Positions 17,069 to 25,544 of a stretch of DNA of 35,919 nt are shown here, in pieces. The notes under the pieces were generated by a model, which made no database searches, was not told where the DNA came from, and saw only the letters and a program-made list of their open reading frames with translations. The position numbers and the translations under genes were made by a program. The first letter of the stretch is position 1. Each line of letters starts with the position of its first letter. Source of the stretch: Actinomycetota bacterium (GTDB lineage Bacteria; Actinomycetota; Acidimicrobiia; Acidimicrobiales; Ilumatobacteraceae); NCBI GenBank assembly GCA_005778215.1, contig SXKB01000194.1, positions 1-35,919 of the forward strand, given 5' to 3'.

Positions 17069-17670
17069 GGTTGCCACCACAGGCGGAAGGCAGGCGGGCC
17101 GTCGGGCTGCAGGGTGAAGTCGCCGAGCGAGGTGAACCCCACCGACGAGTAGAAGGTGAGGTTCCGAGCGTTGGTGGACTCGAGGTACACGCCCTGGCCC
17201 TCGGCGGCAGCGCGTTGCTGACCGAACCGGACCAACTGCGCGCCGATGCCCTGCCCCTGGTGCGCCGGGTGCACCGCGAGGAACTGCAGGTAGTGGAACG
17301 GCGGCTCGGGCTTGTTGGCCGCGAACGCGCCCAGCCCGGTGCCCACCGCCGTGGCGCGTTCGGCGCCGAGGAAGGCCACCATCAACCCGCCCAGGTTGGG
17401 CAGTTCGGGAAACGGCAAGGATCCGGCACCCGTGCGCCACAGCGCCACGCCGGCGAACCCGCCTTCTTCGTCGGGCACCACGTCGACCACACCGCCACCG
17501 GCGAACGCATCGACGAACAGACCCACCCACGCGGCGATGGCCTGCTCGGGCATCGTGACCCCACGGAACACCCACTGCATCATCGGGTCGTCGGCGAACG
17601 CGGCCCCGATGACGGAGCGGATGGCCACGGTGTCGGTGGCCGTCGGGTGCAGCGTGCGCGGGGTGTTCAT
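17065..17670 (-). CDS. GNAT-family N-acetyltransferase
   Basis: A 201-residue GNAT protein. The acetyl-CoA-binding motif A is FLAVHPAHQGQGIGAQLV, and motif B is YLESTNARNLTFYSSVGF, ending in the usual strand before the C-terminus. The front half (AIRSVIGAAFADDPMMQWVF) matches the subgroup of GNATs annotated with unknown substrates. It leads the operon GNAT-xseA-xseB with ATGA overlaps. The start at 17670 follows TAGCCT by 7 nt. Nothing links it functionally to ExoVII beyond co-expression. Confidence 0.88.
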   Translation of the reverse strand: MNTPRTLHPTATDTVAIRSVIGAAFADDPMMQWVFRGVTMPEQAIAAWVGLFVDAFAGGGVVDVVPDEEGGFAGVALWRTGAGSLPFPELPNLGGLMVAFLGAERATAVGTGLGAFAANKPEPPFHYLQFLAVHPAHQGQGIGAQLVRFGQQRAAAEGQGVYLESTNARNLTFYSSVGFTSLGDFTLQPDGPPAFRLWWQP

Positions 17671-17677
17671 CGGCCAG

Positions 17678-17683
17678 AGGCTA
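17678..17683 (-). promoter_or_regulatory. Leaderless -10 box (TAGCCT) of the GNAT-xseA-xseB operon
   Basis: TAGCCT on the minus strand lies 7 nt before the ATG at 17670. It overlaps the stop codon of rmuC upstream. Confidence 0.6.
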
Positions 17684-18721
17684 CGCCAGCAGCCCTGCCT
17701 CGGACCCGGTGTCGAGTCCGGTGTCGAGGGCGGTGTCGACCTTGATGTGCCGTTCCTGGCGGAGCGCCTCGAGTCGCTGCAGCGGACGCTCGAGCTGGCG
17801 CCGTCGGGGGCCGGCCAGTTCGTCGACGCCGTTCACCAACGTGTCGAGCTGCTTCTTCACCTTCTCGACCTGGCCCTGGTACTTGCTCCACTGGGCGGCG
17901 AACTGCCCGAGCAGGGCGAGCATCTCGCGACTGGTCTGCTCGAGCCGGAAGTTGTCGAACGCCTGGCGGATGACGCCCAGGAACGCGAACAGGGTGAGCG
18001 GCGAGCACAGCACCACCCGTTCGCGCATCGCCTCGTCGACCAGTTGCGGCGCATGCTCGTGGATGAACCCGACGATGGACTCGTTGGGTACGAACATCAG
18101 CACGTTGTCGACCGCGGGTCGAGCGTCGACCTGCGCGTAGTCACGGCGGGCGAGCTCCTTCACGTGGCCCCGCACGGCACGCAGGAACGCCTCACGGTGC
18201 GCGGTGCGTTCGGCCTCGGTGGTGGCCTGCAACGAGGCGAGGTACGAGTCGATCGGGAACTTCACGTCCATGAACATCACGTGCTGGTCGGGCATGAAGA
18301 ACGTGAAGTCGGGAATGACCCGACCGTCGCCCGACACGGCGGTGTGCTTCTGGTAGTTGACGTTGGGCAACAGCCCGGCCAGCCGGAGCACGTCGTCGGC
18401 CATGCGCTCACCCCACTGGCCGCGAGCGTTGGTGTGGGCGAGTGCTTCGCGCAGGCTGTTGGTGGTGCCGTACAGCGCATGCGTGACCTCGGCCTGGGTG
18501 CGCATCGAGCGGTCGATCTCGCCGAACTGCTGTGCCGTGTACTGGCCCAGGCGCTGCACGGCCTCGTGCAGACGACGCAGCTCGGCCTCGGTGGCCGGCG
18601 GCAGCGCAGTGGGCACGGCCTCGGCACCGGGCACGGCACGGGGACGGGTGGCCAGCACCCAGACGAGCGCAGCCACGGCCGCGACCAGCAACACCACCAG
18701 CAGGATCTCCATGCCGGTCAC
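17681..18721 (-). CDS. rmuC: RmuC-family DNA recombination protein
   Basis: A 346-residue protein. One N-terminal membrane segment (MEILLVVLLVAAVAALVWVLA) is followed by a helical stretch. The RmuC nuclease-like domain then holds GQWGERMADDVLRLAGL, VIPDFTFFMPDQHVMFMDVKFPIDSY, VLMFVPNESIVGFI and SPLTLFAFLGVIRQAFDNFRL. The D and DVKFP residues match the PD-(D/E)xK-type core assigned to this family. In other bacteria RmuC limits rearrangements at inverted repeats. The start is GTG 18721 or ATG 18712; neither has a clear TAnnnT or Shine-Dalgarno sequence. Confidence 0.9.
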   Translation of the reverse strand: MTGMEILLVVLLVAAVAALVWVLATRPRAVPGAEAVPTALPPATEAELRRLHEAVQRLGQYTAQQFGEIDRSMRTQAEVTHALYGTTNSLREALAHTNARGQWGERMADDVLRLAGLLPNVNYQKHTAVSGDGRVIPDFTFFMPDQHVMFMDVKFPIDSYLASLQATTEAERTAHREAFLRAVRGHVKELARRDYAQVDARPAVDNVLMFVPNESIVGFIHEHAPQLVDEAMRERVVLCSPLTLFAFLGVIRQAFDNFRLEQTSREMLALLGQFAAQWSKYQGQVEKVKKQLDTLVNGVDELAGPRRRQLERPLQRLEALRQERHIKVDTALDTGLDTGSEAGLLA

Positions 18722-18759
18722 CCAACCAGAGGGGTGTGACAGAGTTCCCGCCGCGCCGA

Positions 18760-18834
18760 TCTGGCGCCGATCCGTCCCGGTTTCCGGGACGAATCCCTGC
18801 CAGAAGCCGAACTGGGAAGAATCACGCCCAGATG
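18760..18834 (+). repeat. 75-bp palindromic intergenic repeat, copy C
   Basis: It starts TCTGGCGCCGATCCGTCCCGG and ends CACGCCCAGATG. It matches copy A at 61 of 75 positions without gaps. The stem TCCGTCCCGG/CCGGGACGAA is kept. It lies between the rmuC start and the ABC transporter stop, both on the minus strand, so it may terminate rmuC-upstream transcripts. Confidence 0.85.
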
Positions 18835-18856
18835 CCTGGCAGGGCGACGGTGGGGG

Positions 18857-20716
18857 TCAGTCGAGGACGGCGTCGCCGGCGCGCACCTGGGCGGCGTAGG
18901 CACCGTCGAGGCGCAGCAGCTCGTCGTGGGTGCCGGTCTCCACCACGCGACCGTTGTCGAGCACCACGATGCGGTCGGCGTCGCGAATGGTGGACAGGCG
19001 GTGGGCGATCACCAGCGCAGTGCGCCCCTCGAGCGCGCCCTCGAGCGCCGCCTGCACCGCCGCCTCGTTCTCGTTGTCGAGGTGGCTCGTGGCCTCGTCG
19101 AGGATCATCACGGCCGGGTTCTTCAGCAGCAGGCGGGCGATGGCCAGGCGCTGCTTCTCGCCGCCCGACATGCGGTAGCCGCGCTCGCCCACCACCGTGT
19201 CGTACCCGTCGGGCAGGTCGGCGATCATGTCGTGGATGCGCGCACCGCGGCACGCCGCGTCGAGCTCGGCGATGGTGGCGTCGGGCTTCGCGTAGCGCAG
19301 GTTGGCACCGATGGAGTCGTGGAACAGGTGCGGGTCCTGGCTCACCACGCCGATGGCTTCACGCAGGCTGTGCTGGGTGAGGTCGCGCACGTCGTGGCCG
19401 TCGAGCAGCACCGCGCCACCGGTGACGTCGTACAGCCGCGGGATGAGGCCCGACAGCGTGGTCTTGCCGGAGCCCGAGGAACCCACGAGCGCCACGGTCT
19501 CGCCGGGTCGCACCACCAACGACACGCCCTGCAGCACGTCGCGATCGGGGTCGGTGCCGCCGAGCGCGTTGGGGGCCTCGAGCGACCGCACCGTCACATC
19601 GGCCGCGGCCGGATAGCGGAACCACACGTCGCGGAACTCCACCAGACCGGTGGGGTCGACGAGGTCGATGGCACCCGGACGGTCCTGGATGTTCTCGGGG
19701 GCGTCGAGCACCTCGAACACCCGCTCGAAGCTCACCATCGCGGTCATCAGATCGACACGGGCGTTGGTGAGACCGGTGAGCGGTTGGTACACCCGGGTGA
19801 CCAGTGCGGCCAGCGCCACCAGCGTGCCGGGGCTGATGTCGCCGTCGACCACCAGCAGGGCGCCGACGCCGTAGATGGCGGCCGCGCCGAGTGCACCCAC
19901 CAGGCCGAGCGCCACGAAGAACACCCGGCCGTACATCGCTGCGCGCACGCCGGTGTCGCGCACCTTCGCCGCACGACCGGAGAACATGTCGACCTCGTCG
20001 GTCTGACGGCCGAACAGCTTCACCAGCAGCGCACCGGCCACGTTGAACCGCTCGGCCATCTGGTTGTTCATCTCGGCGTTGGTGGCCATGTTCTGGCGCT
20101 GGATGTCCTGCAGGCGGCGACCCACCCGCTTGGCGGGGATGATGAACATCGGCAGCACCACCAACGCGAGCAGCGTGAGCCGCCATTCGAGCGCCGCCAT
20201 CGCCGCGAGCGTGGTGACCAGCACCACGACGTTGCTCACCACGCTGCCGAGCGTGCTGGTGACGGCGGTCTGTGCGCCGACCACGTCGTTGTTGAGACGG
20301 CTGGTGAGTGCGCCCGTCTGGGTGCGCGTGAAGAACGCCACCGGCATGCGCTGCACCTTCGCGAACAACGCGACACGGAGGTCGTAGATGAGACCCTCAC
20401 CGATGCGCGCGCTGCACCAACGCTGCACGATGGCGAGGCCGGCGTCGACCAGCGCGGCAGCCACCACCAGCGAGGCCAGCATCACGATGGCGCCGCGGTC
20501 GCTCTCGGGAATGGCCACGTCGATGATGCGGCGGAATGCGAACGGTGCCACCAGCTCCACCAGCGCGGCCGCCACGATGGCCGCGAGGAACAGGAAGATC
20601 ATCGACTTGTACGGCCGGGCGAACTGCCAGGCACGGCCGAGCGAACGACGCTGCAGACGCTTGCCCTTCACCGCCTCGGCATCGCCGGGCATCATCATGT
20701 GGGGACCCATCCGCAT
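18857..20716 (-). CDS. ABC exporter, fused membrane and ATPase domains
   Basis: A 619-residue half-size exporter of the MsbA/ABCB type. Residues ~35-330 hold the six-helix membrane domain, including TRTQTGALTSRLNNDVVGAQ. The ATPase has Walker A VGSSGSGKTT, Q-loop VVSQDPHLFHD, signature MSGGEKQRLAIARLLL, Walker B VMILDEATSHLD and the switch IAHRLSTI. All key residues are intact. It probably works as a homodimer that pumps lipids, drugs or peptides outward. The start at 20716 follows TATCCT by 7 nt. It is divergent from two lipoprotein peptidases with promoters 12 bp apart, which may mean shared control. The substrate is unknown. Confidence 0.93.
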   Translation of the reverse strand: MRMGPHMMMPGDAEAVKGKRLQRRSLGRAWQFARPYKSMIFLFLAAIVAAALVELVAPFAFRRIIDVAIPESDRGAIVMLASLVVAAALVDAGLAIVQRWCSARIGEGLIYDLRVALFAKVQRMPVAFFTRTQTGALTSRLNNDVVGAQTAVTSTLGSVVSNVVVLVTTLAAMAALEWRLTLLALVVLPMFIIPAKRVGRRLQDIQRQNMATNAEMNNQMAERFNVAGALLVKLFGRQTDEVDMFSGRAAKVRDTGVRAAMYGRVFFVALGLVGALGAAAIYGVGALLVVDGDISPGTLVALAALVTRVYQPLTGLTNARVDLMTAMVSFERVFEVLDAPENIQDRPGAIDLVDPTGLVEFRDVWFRYPAAADVTVRSLEAPNALGGTDPDRDVLQGVSLVVRPGETVALVGSSGSGKTTLSGLIPRLYDVTGGAVLLDGHDVRDLTQHSLREAIGVVSQDPHLFHDSIGANLRYAKPDATIAELDAACRGARIHDMIADLPDGYDTVVGERGYRMSGGEKQRLAIARLLLKNPAVMILDEATSHLDNENEAAVQAALEGALEGRTALVIAHRLSTIRDADRIVVLDNGRVVETGTHDELLRLDGAYAAQVRAGDAVLD

Positions 20717-20723
20717 GCGAACG

Positions 20724-20729
20724 AGGATA
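20724..20729 (-). promoter_or_regulatory. Leaderless -10 box (TATCCT) of the ABC exporter gene
   Basis: TATCCT on the minus strand lies 7 nt before the ATG at 20716. It is back-to-back with the TACGAT box for the plus-strand peptidase gene. Confidence 0.6.
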
Positions 20730-20741
20730 CGGCCGACCTCC

Positions 20742-20747
20742 TACGAT
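20742..20747 (+). promoter_or_regulatory. Leaderless -10 box (TACGAT) of the first peptidase gene
   Basis: TACGAT lies 6 nt before GTG 20754 and sets that start. The -35 region would fall inside the divergent exporter promoter. Confidence 0.6.
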
Positions 20748-20753
20748 GAGCCG

Positions 20754-22349
20754 GTGCGCCGCATCGCCCTCCTCCTCGTGACGTGCAGTGCGTTGCTGGT
20801 CGCCTGCGGCGACGGCATCGACGAGGGCGCGAACGAAGGCCGCGGCACGCGCGGCACCATCGACGGGGTGGCACTCGGGCCACCCGAGAGCGTCGACATC
20901 ACCGAACCACCCGCCACCACCGACCCCGGATTCCCCGACTTCCCCGACGACACCCGACCCGATCTGCCGCCGCTGCCCGGCGACGAGCTGTTCGACTGGG
21001 AGCCCTTCGGTGACGGCCTGGAGGACGGGTACCTCGAGGTGCCCCTCGACTGGAACGAGCCCGACGGTGACACGATCAGCCTGTACGTGGTGCGGCACCG
21101 CGCGGTCGATCCCGATCGGCGCATCGGCACGCTGCTGGTGAACCCGGGTGGGCCCGGCTTCGGCGGCAGCGGTCTGGCCTACGACGCCGAGAGGATCTAC
21201 GGCCAGGACATCCTCGACCGGTTCGACATCATCGGCTGGGACCCGCGTGGCACCGGGTACAGCGAGCCGTACGTCGACTGCATCGACGACTACGACGCGT
21301 ACTTCGCGCTCGACTCGTCGCCCGACACCGCCGAGGAGCGCACGGCGCTGGTGGAGGGCGCCGGCGAGTTCGTCGAGCAGTGCCGCCGCAAGAACCTGCT
21401 GCTCCTCCCGCACCTCAGCACGGCCGACTCCGCCCGCGACATGAATGCCATCCGCGCCGCACTGCAGGAGGAGCAGATCAGCTACTTCGGGTTCAGCTAC
21501 GGCAGCGAGCTCGGTGCCACCTGGGCGACGATGTTCCCCGACACGGTGCGCGCCGCCGTGCTCGACGGCGCGGTCGACCCCACCGTCGGGTACTTCGACC
21601 AGAACGTGCAACAGGCCGCGGGGTTCGAAGCGGCGTTCACCACCTTCCTCGCGCAGTGCAGCGCCGACCCGGCGTGCGCGTTCCACAACGACGGCGACGC
21701 GGAGGGCGCGTTCGACGAGGTGCATGCCACCCTCGAGGCCACGCCCATCGCCGGCGACGATCCCGACCGCCCGAAGGTCACCGACGGCGTGTTGGTCACC
21801 GCCATCGCCCAGTCGATGTACGACCGTGCGATGTGGCCCGAACTCGAGCAAGCGCTCGCCGATCTGCAGGACGGCGACGGCACCGCGATCGTGGAGCTGT
21901 ACGACCTGTACTACGGCTACTTCGACGGCGAGTGGGACGACGGCCTCGAGGCCTACTTCGCGATCAGCTGCCTCGACGACCCGGGCTCCACCGGGCCCGA
22001 CGAGTTGTTCGCACGCGAGGCGGAGTTGGCGGCGGCAGCACCGCGACTGGGCCGCAGTTGGTTGGGCGAGTTGACCATCTGCTCCAAGTGGCTCGACGGC
22101 CCCGCACCCAGCGTCACCATCACCGGCGCCGGCGCCGGGCCGATCCTGGTGATGGGCACCACGGGCGATCCGGCGACACCGCTCGACAGCACCCGACGCA
22201 TGGCCCAGGCGTTGGAGGACGGCCACCTGGTGGTGGTGGCCGCCGATCAACACACCGGCTACGGCGTGAACCGATGCGGCAACGACGTGGTCGACGCGTA
22301 CCTGCTCGACCCCGACGCCCCGCTGGACGACGAGATCGATTGCACGTGA
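20754..22349 (+). CDS. Lipoprotein alpha/beta-hydrolase peptidase (S33, tripeptidyl-aminopeptidase-like)
   Basis: A 531-residue exported protein starting at GTG 20754. The lipoprotein signal is ALLLVTCSALLVAC, with the acylated Cys near residue 18. A Pro/Asp-rich linker leads to the catalytic domain: LVNPGGPGFGGSG, GWDPRGTGYSEP, nucleophile elbow GFSYGSELG (Ser ~248), Asp in GTTGDPATPL and His in DQHTGYG. This layout matches the secreted tripeptidyl aminopeptidases of actinobacteria (TAP-like C-terminus). It likely trims peptides outside the membrane. The track ORF starting at 20388 lies antisense to the exporter and is wrong. A paralogue follows 14 bp downstream. Confidence 0.9.
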   Translation: MRRIALLLVTCSALLVACGDGIDEGANEGRGTRGTIDGVALGPPESVDITEPPATTDPGFPDFPDDTRPDLPPLPGDELFDWEPFGDGLEDGYLEVPLDWNEPDGDTISLYVVRHRAVDPDRRIGTLLVNPGGPGFGGSGLAYDAERIYGQDILDRFDIIGWDPRGTGYSEPYVDCIDDYDAYFALDSSPDTAEERTALVEGAGEFVEQCRRKNLLLLPHLSTADSARDMNAIRAALQEEQISYFGFSYGSELGATWATMFPDTVRAAVLDGAVDPTVGYFDQNVQQAAGFEAAFTTFLAQCSADPACAFHNDGDAEGAFDEVHATLEATPIAGDDPDRPKVTDGVLVTAIAQSMYDRAMWPELEQALADLQDGDGTAIVELYDLYYGYFDGEWDDGLEAYFAISCLDDPGSTGPDELFAREAELAAAAPRLGRSWLGELTICSKWLDGPAPSVTITGAGAGPILVMGTTGDPATPLDSTRRMAQALEDGHLVVVAADQHTGYGVNRCGNDVVDAYLLDPDAPLDDEIDCT

Positions 22350-22351
22350 CC

Positions 22352-22357
22352 TAGCCT
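22352..22357 (+). promoter_or_regulatory. Leaderless -10 box (TAGCCT) of the second peptidase gene
   Basis: TAGCCT lies 6 nt before the ATG at 22364, in the 14-bp gap between the two paralogues, so the second copy can be transcribed alone. Confidence 0.6.
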
Positions 22358-22363
22358 GCGTGC

Positions 22364-23893
22364 ATGCGCGGTCGTCCCCTCCTTCTGCTCGCCGCACTCA
22401 CCGCCGTCGCTGCGTGCAGCAGCGGGTCGTCGGTCACCAGCGGCACGTCCACCGACGAGCCCGGCACCACCGGCCAGGCACCCGACACGTCCACCGACAC
22501 GTCCGACGGCGGCGGCGCCACCGCCACCATCGAGTGGCGCGCCGACCCCGACGACCCGAGCATCGAGACCGGCGTGCTGGAGGTGCCGGTCGACCAGGAC
22601 GACCCGTCGAAGGGTTCGTTCCAGCTGTACCTCGCCCGCCACCTGGCGCCGGCCGACTCGCGCACCGGCAGCCTGCTGGTGAACCCCGGCGGCCCCGGCT
22701 TCGGCGGCACCGACCTCGCGGTGTTCGCCGATCAGATCTACAGCAAGGCGCTGCTCGACTCGTTCGACATCGTGGCCTGGGACCCACGCGGCACCGGCCT
22801 CTCCGAACCGGCGCTCGACTGCATCGACGACTACGACCGCTACTACACCGGCTACGACATCACCCCCGACGACGACGCCGAGCGCCAGCAGATCATCGAC
22901 CTCGCGCAGGAGTTCACCGAGCGGTGCATTGGCCAGAACGCCGACATCCTGCAACACATCGGTACGAACAACTCGGCCCGCGACATGGACGCCATTCGGC
23001 AGGCACTCGGCGAGGACCGCATCAGCTACTTCGGGTTCAGCTACGGCAGTGAGCTTGGCGCTGTGTGGGCCACCCTGTTCCCCGACACCGTGCGCGCCGC
23101 CGTGCTCGACGGCGCCGCCGACCCGAACGCCGACTTCGTCGAGTCGGGCCTGCAGCAATCGGCCGGGTTCGAACTCGCGCTCACCAACTTCCTCGCCCGA
23201 TGCAGCGGCGACCCCACCTGTGCCTTCCACCACGACGGCGACGCCGAGGCCGCGTTCGACGCGCTGATGGCCGATCTCGACGAGCAGCCCATCCCCACCA
23301 CCGACGGTCGGCCCGACCTCACCCGCAGCATGGCCATCACCGCCACAGCGCAGGCCATGTACAGCGACCAGCTCTGGCCGTCACTGGAAGCCGGACTCGC
23401 GGCCGCCGAGCAGGGCGACGGGGCCGGACTGCTCGACCTGTTCGACCAGTACTACGCCCGCCAGGCCGACGGCACATGGGACAACTCGCTCGAGGCGTTC
23501 CAGGTGATCTCGTGCATGGACATGCCCGAGCGGCTCACCGTGGAGGAGGACGACGCCACGGCCGCGCAGTTCGCCGAGGCGGCGCCGCGGTTCTCGCCCG
23601 GCACCACCGGCAGCTACTTCTGCACGTTCTTCCCGCCCACCGAGGAGCCGGTCGTGAGCGTCACCGGTGCGGGTGCCGGACCCATCCTGGTGATGGGCAC
23701 CACCGGCGACCCGGCCACGCCGCTCGAGTCGTCGCGAGCCATGGCCGCCGCGCTCGAGGACGGCCGGCTGGTCATCGTCGACGCCGAGGGCCACACCGGG
23801 TACCTGCCGGGTTCGTGCAGCGGCGACGTGATCGACGCCTACCTGCTCGACCCCACCGGTGCTGCGCCCGACGACGGCACCGAGTGCAACTGA
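22364..23893 (+). CDS. Lipoprotein alpha/beta-hydrolase peptidase, tandem paralogue
   Basis: A 509-residue paralogue of the preceding gene. The signal LLLLAALTAVAACSSG has its lipid Cys near residue 19, then a Thr/Asp-rich linker. The catalytic domain repeats the same landmarks: LLVNPGGPGFGGTDL, AWDPRGTGLSEP, GFSYGSELG (Ser ~226), GTTGDPATPL and EGHTGYLPGSC. Pairs of Cys (FLARCSGDPTC, SCMD, YFCTF) suggest disulfides, as expected outside the cell. The linkers differ far more than the catalytic cores, so the duplication is not recent. It probably cleaves a related set of peptides. Confidence 0.9.
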   Translation: MRGRPLLLLAALTAVAACSSGSSVTSGTSTDEPGTTGQAPDTSTDTSDGGGATATIEWRADPDDPSIETGVLEVPVDQDDPSKGSFQLYLARHLAPADSRTGSLLVNPGGPGFGGTDLAVFADQIYSKALLDSFDIVAWDPRGTGLSEPALDCIDDYDRYYTGYDITPDDDAERQQIIDLAQEFTERCIGQNADILQHIGTNNSARDMDAIRQALGEDRISYFGFSYGSELGAVWATLFPDTVRAAVLDGAADPNADFVESGLQQSAGFELALTNFLARCSGDPTCAFHHDGDAEAAFDALMADLDEQPIPTTDGRPDLTRSMAITATAQAMYSDQLWPSLEAGLAAAEQGDGAGLLDLFDQYYARQADGTWDNSLEAFQVISCMDMPERLTVEEDDATAAQFAEAAPRFSPGTTGSYFCTFFPPTEEPVVSVTGAGAGPILVMGTTGDPATPLESSRAMAAALEDGRLVIVDAEGHTGYLPGSCSGDVIDAYLLDPTGAAPDDGTECN

Positions 23894-23897
23894 CCCG

Positions 23898-24383
23898 TCA
23901 CCCTTCCGGCAGCAGCGCCCGGATGCGGTGCGCCACTCGCGGGTAGCGGGCCAACAGGTCGTCGACTCGGCCGAGTTCGAAGCCTCGCCAGTCGAACGGC
24001 GGGGCCATCGTGGTGCCCACCAGTGTCCAGCCACCCGCCGAGGCCGACCCCTGCCACACGCCTCTCGGCACGCGCACCTGCGGCTGCTGACCGATCGCCA
24101 CATCGGGGCCGAGCACCGGCTGTTCCACCCGACCGTCGGGATGCAGCAGCAACAGCTCCAACGGTGCCCCGGCGTACCAGTGATAGATCTCGTCGCCCTG
24201 CAGGCGGTGCAACGCCGACACCATCGGGTCGATGAGCATGAAGTAGATCGCCGATGAATGGTCGTCGCGATGCGTCTCGCGGAACAGGCCACCCTCGTGC
24301 GGCAGCGGATGCAGGCGCAGCCGTTCGGCGATGGCCAGCCCCGCCTCACGGTCGAGATCGTCGGCGAACGGGTCGGCAGCCAT
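23898..24383 (-). CDS. DUF985 cupin-domain protein
   Basis: A 161-residue protein of the DUF985 (cupin_5) family. It starts AIAERLRLHPLPHEGGLFRETHRD. The cupin strands run SSAIYFMLIDPMVSALHRLQGDEIYHWYAGAPLELLLL, with possible metal ligands H and E in LHRLQGDEIYHWY, and VPRGVWQGSASAGGWTLVGTTMAPPFDWRGFEL. No function is established for the family. The start at 24383 follows TACACT by 8 nt; the two longer track ORFs in this stretch include tRNA sequence and are not real. The stop is 4 bp from that of the convergent peptidase gene. Confidence 0.88.
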   Translation of the reverse strand: MAADPFADDLDREAGLAIAERLRLHPLPHEGGLFRETHRDDHSSAIYFMLIDPMVSALHRLQGDEIYHWYAGAPLELLLLHPDGRVEQPVLGPDVAIGQQPQVRVPRGVWQGSASAGGWTLVGTTMAPPFDWRGFELGRVDDLLARYPRVAHRIRALLPEG

Positions 24384-24391
24384 GGGCGGCG

Positions 24392-24397
24392 AGTGTA
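24392..24397 (-). promoter_or_regulatory. Leaderless -10 box (TACACT) of the DUF985 gene
   Basis: TACACT on the minus strand lies 8 nt before the ATG at 24383. It sits just downstream of the tRNA terminator hairpin. Confidence 0.5.
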
Positions 24398-24415
24398 GGT
24401 GGCCGAAAACGGGCA

Positions 24416-24447
24416 CACCGCCCGCTCGACGTGCGAGGCGGGCGGTG
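24416..24447 (-). terminator. Terminator hairpin after tRNA-Ser(CGA)
   Basis: CACCGCCCGC and GCGGGCGGTG form a perfect 10-bp stem, extended by TCG/CGA across a one-base bulge. It begins 7 nt past the tRNA 3' end. Minus-strand TGCCCGTTTTCGG follows, so a short U run comes a few bases after the stem. Confidence 0.75.
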
Positions 24448-24453
24448 AGCACC

Positions 24454-24541
24454 TGGCGGAAGGGGTGGGATTTGAACCCACGGAGGCTTTCACCTCGCAC
24501 GCTTTCGAGGCGTGTCCCTTTGGCCGCTCGGGCACCCTTCC
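24454..24541 (-). tRNA. tRNA-Ser (anticodon CGA)
   Basis: Minus strand. The 88-nt gene has a GGAAGGG/CCCTTCC acceptor stem and an encoded CCA. The anticodon loop is CTCGAAA on the stem ACGC/GCGT. The long variable arm is typical of tRNA-Ser, and the T loop is GGTTCAAATCC. It reads UCG codons. Confidence 0.95.
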
Positions 24542-24629
24542 GGGGCGGCAGGTTAGCGGCATCCGGCGGACGCGACACCGGCGCAGCAGAATCCTCAAGG
24601 TCTCGTCAGGTCGTGCCGAAAACCTGGTG

Positions 24630-25538
24630 ATGCAAGTGGACCTGTTCGACAACGGCGCCGGCACCGGCTCGCGCCCCGCATGGCAGGTGATCGAGGCCGC
24701 GCGCCGTCGCTACCTGACGGGGCTCCTGGTGCTCGAGACCACCCCTCCCACCCACGTGTACCTGCGCGACGGCCAGGTGTACTTCGCCGAACGCACCACC
24801 GATGGTGGCCTCGGTGTCCGCCTCCTCGTCGAGGGCGTGATCACCAGGGAGCAAATGCACAAGGCAACACTCCAGGTGAGCGGCGTCGAGCACCTCGGGC
24901 GGATGTTCGAGCGCGACGAGACCATCGACCGTGAGGCCGTGGAGCTGTGCGTCGAGCTGATGACCGACGACGTGCTCACCCACGTGGCCGACACCGAGGT
25001 GGCCGCGTGGAAGATGAAGATGTACCAGCGGCACCCGAGCGGTCTCGACCGCTGGCTGCCCACCCGCGTCGAGGTGATCACCCATCTGGTGGACACCCCG
25101 GCCGCGGCCGATCCGGAGGCCGAGGTCACCCCCGCCCCGGCCCCGCGGCCGCGACCCCAACTCGCACCGCCGCCCATCACCGCCGAGGTGAAGATGCCGC
25201 CGCCGGTGGACCCCACCCCCACGGCACCGATGCCGCGCCCGATGATGGATCCCACCCCGGTGGCGATGCCGTCGATGGAACTGCCGGTCGTCGGCCTGCC
25301 GTCGTCGGAGGTACCCGTGGTCGATCCGGCCGCTGCCGCGCCACGGCCGTTCGTGCCCGAGGAGACCGACGTCGTGGAGCACCACGAGGCCGCGGTCGAC
25401 CCCGACCCGACCCCGGTGGCGCCCGATGCCACCCCGATCGGATTGGCCCCGGCCGCCATGGACGCCCTGATGTCGGGTTCCATCAAGGACGAGGTCGCCG
25501 ACGCGGTCCGCCGCGCCCTGGCCAGCATCGACCACTGA
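24630..25538 (+). CDS. DUF4388/PATAN-like protein with Pro-rich tail
   Basis: A 302-residue protein. The N-terminal ~150 residues look like a DUF4388 (PATAN) domain: the helix-strand RRRYLTGLLVLETTPPTHVYLRDGQVYFAERTTDGGLGVRLLVEG and a helical part VELCVELMTDDVLTHVADTE. A long Pro/Ala-rich linker follows (PAPAPRPRPQLAPPP), and a short conserved-looking end, GSIKDEVADAVRRALASIDH, which could be a docking helix. PATAN domains occur in regulators of pili and gliding, and a pilB-pilC operon lies 2 kb downstream; a link is inference. The start is ATG 24630, or GTG 24627 just before it; no TAnnnT or Shine-Dalgarno sequence is clear. Confidence 0.7.
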   Translation: MQVDLFDNGAGTGSRPAWQVIEAARRRYLTGLLVLETTPPTHVYLRDGQVYFAERTTDGGLGVRLLVEGVITREQMHKATLQVSGVEHLGRMFERDETIDREAVELCVELMTDDVLTHVADTEVAAWKMKMYQRHPSGLDRWLPTRVEVITHLVDTPAAADPEAEVTPAPAPRPRPQLAPPPITAEVKMPPPVDPTPTAPMPRPMMDPTPVAMPSMELPVVGLPSSEVPVVDPAAAAPRPFVPEETDVVEHHEAAVDPDPTPVAPDATPIGLAPAAMDALMSGSIKDEVADAVRRALASIDH

Positions 25539-25544
25539 GTTCGC

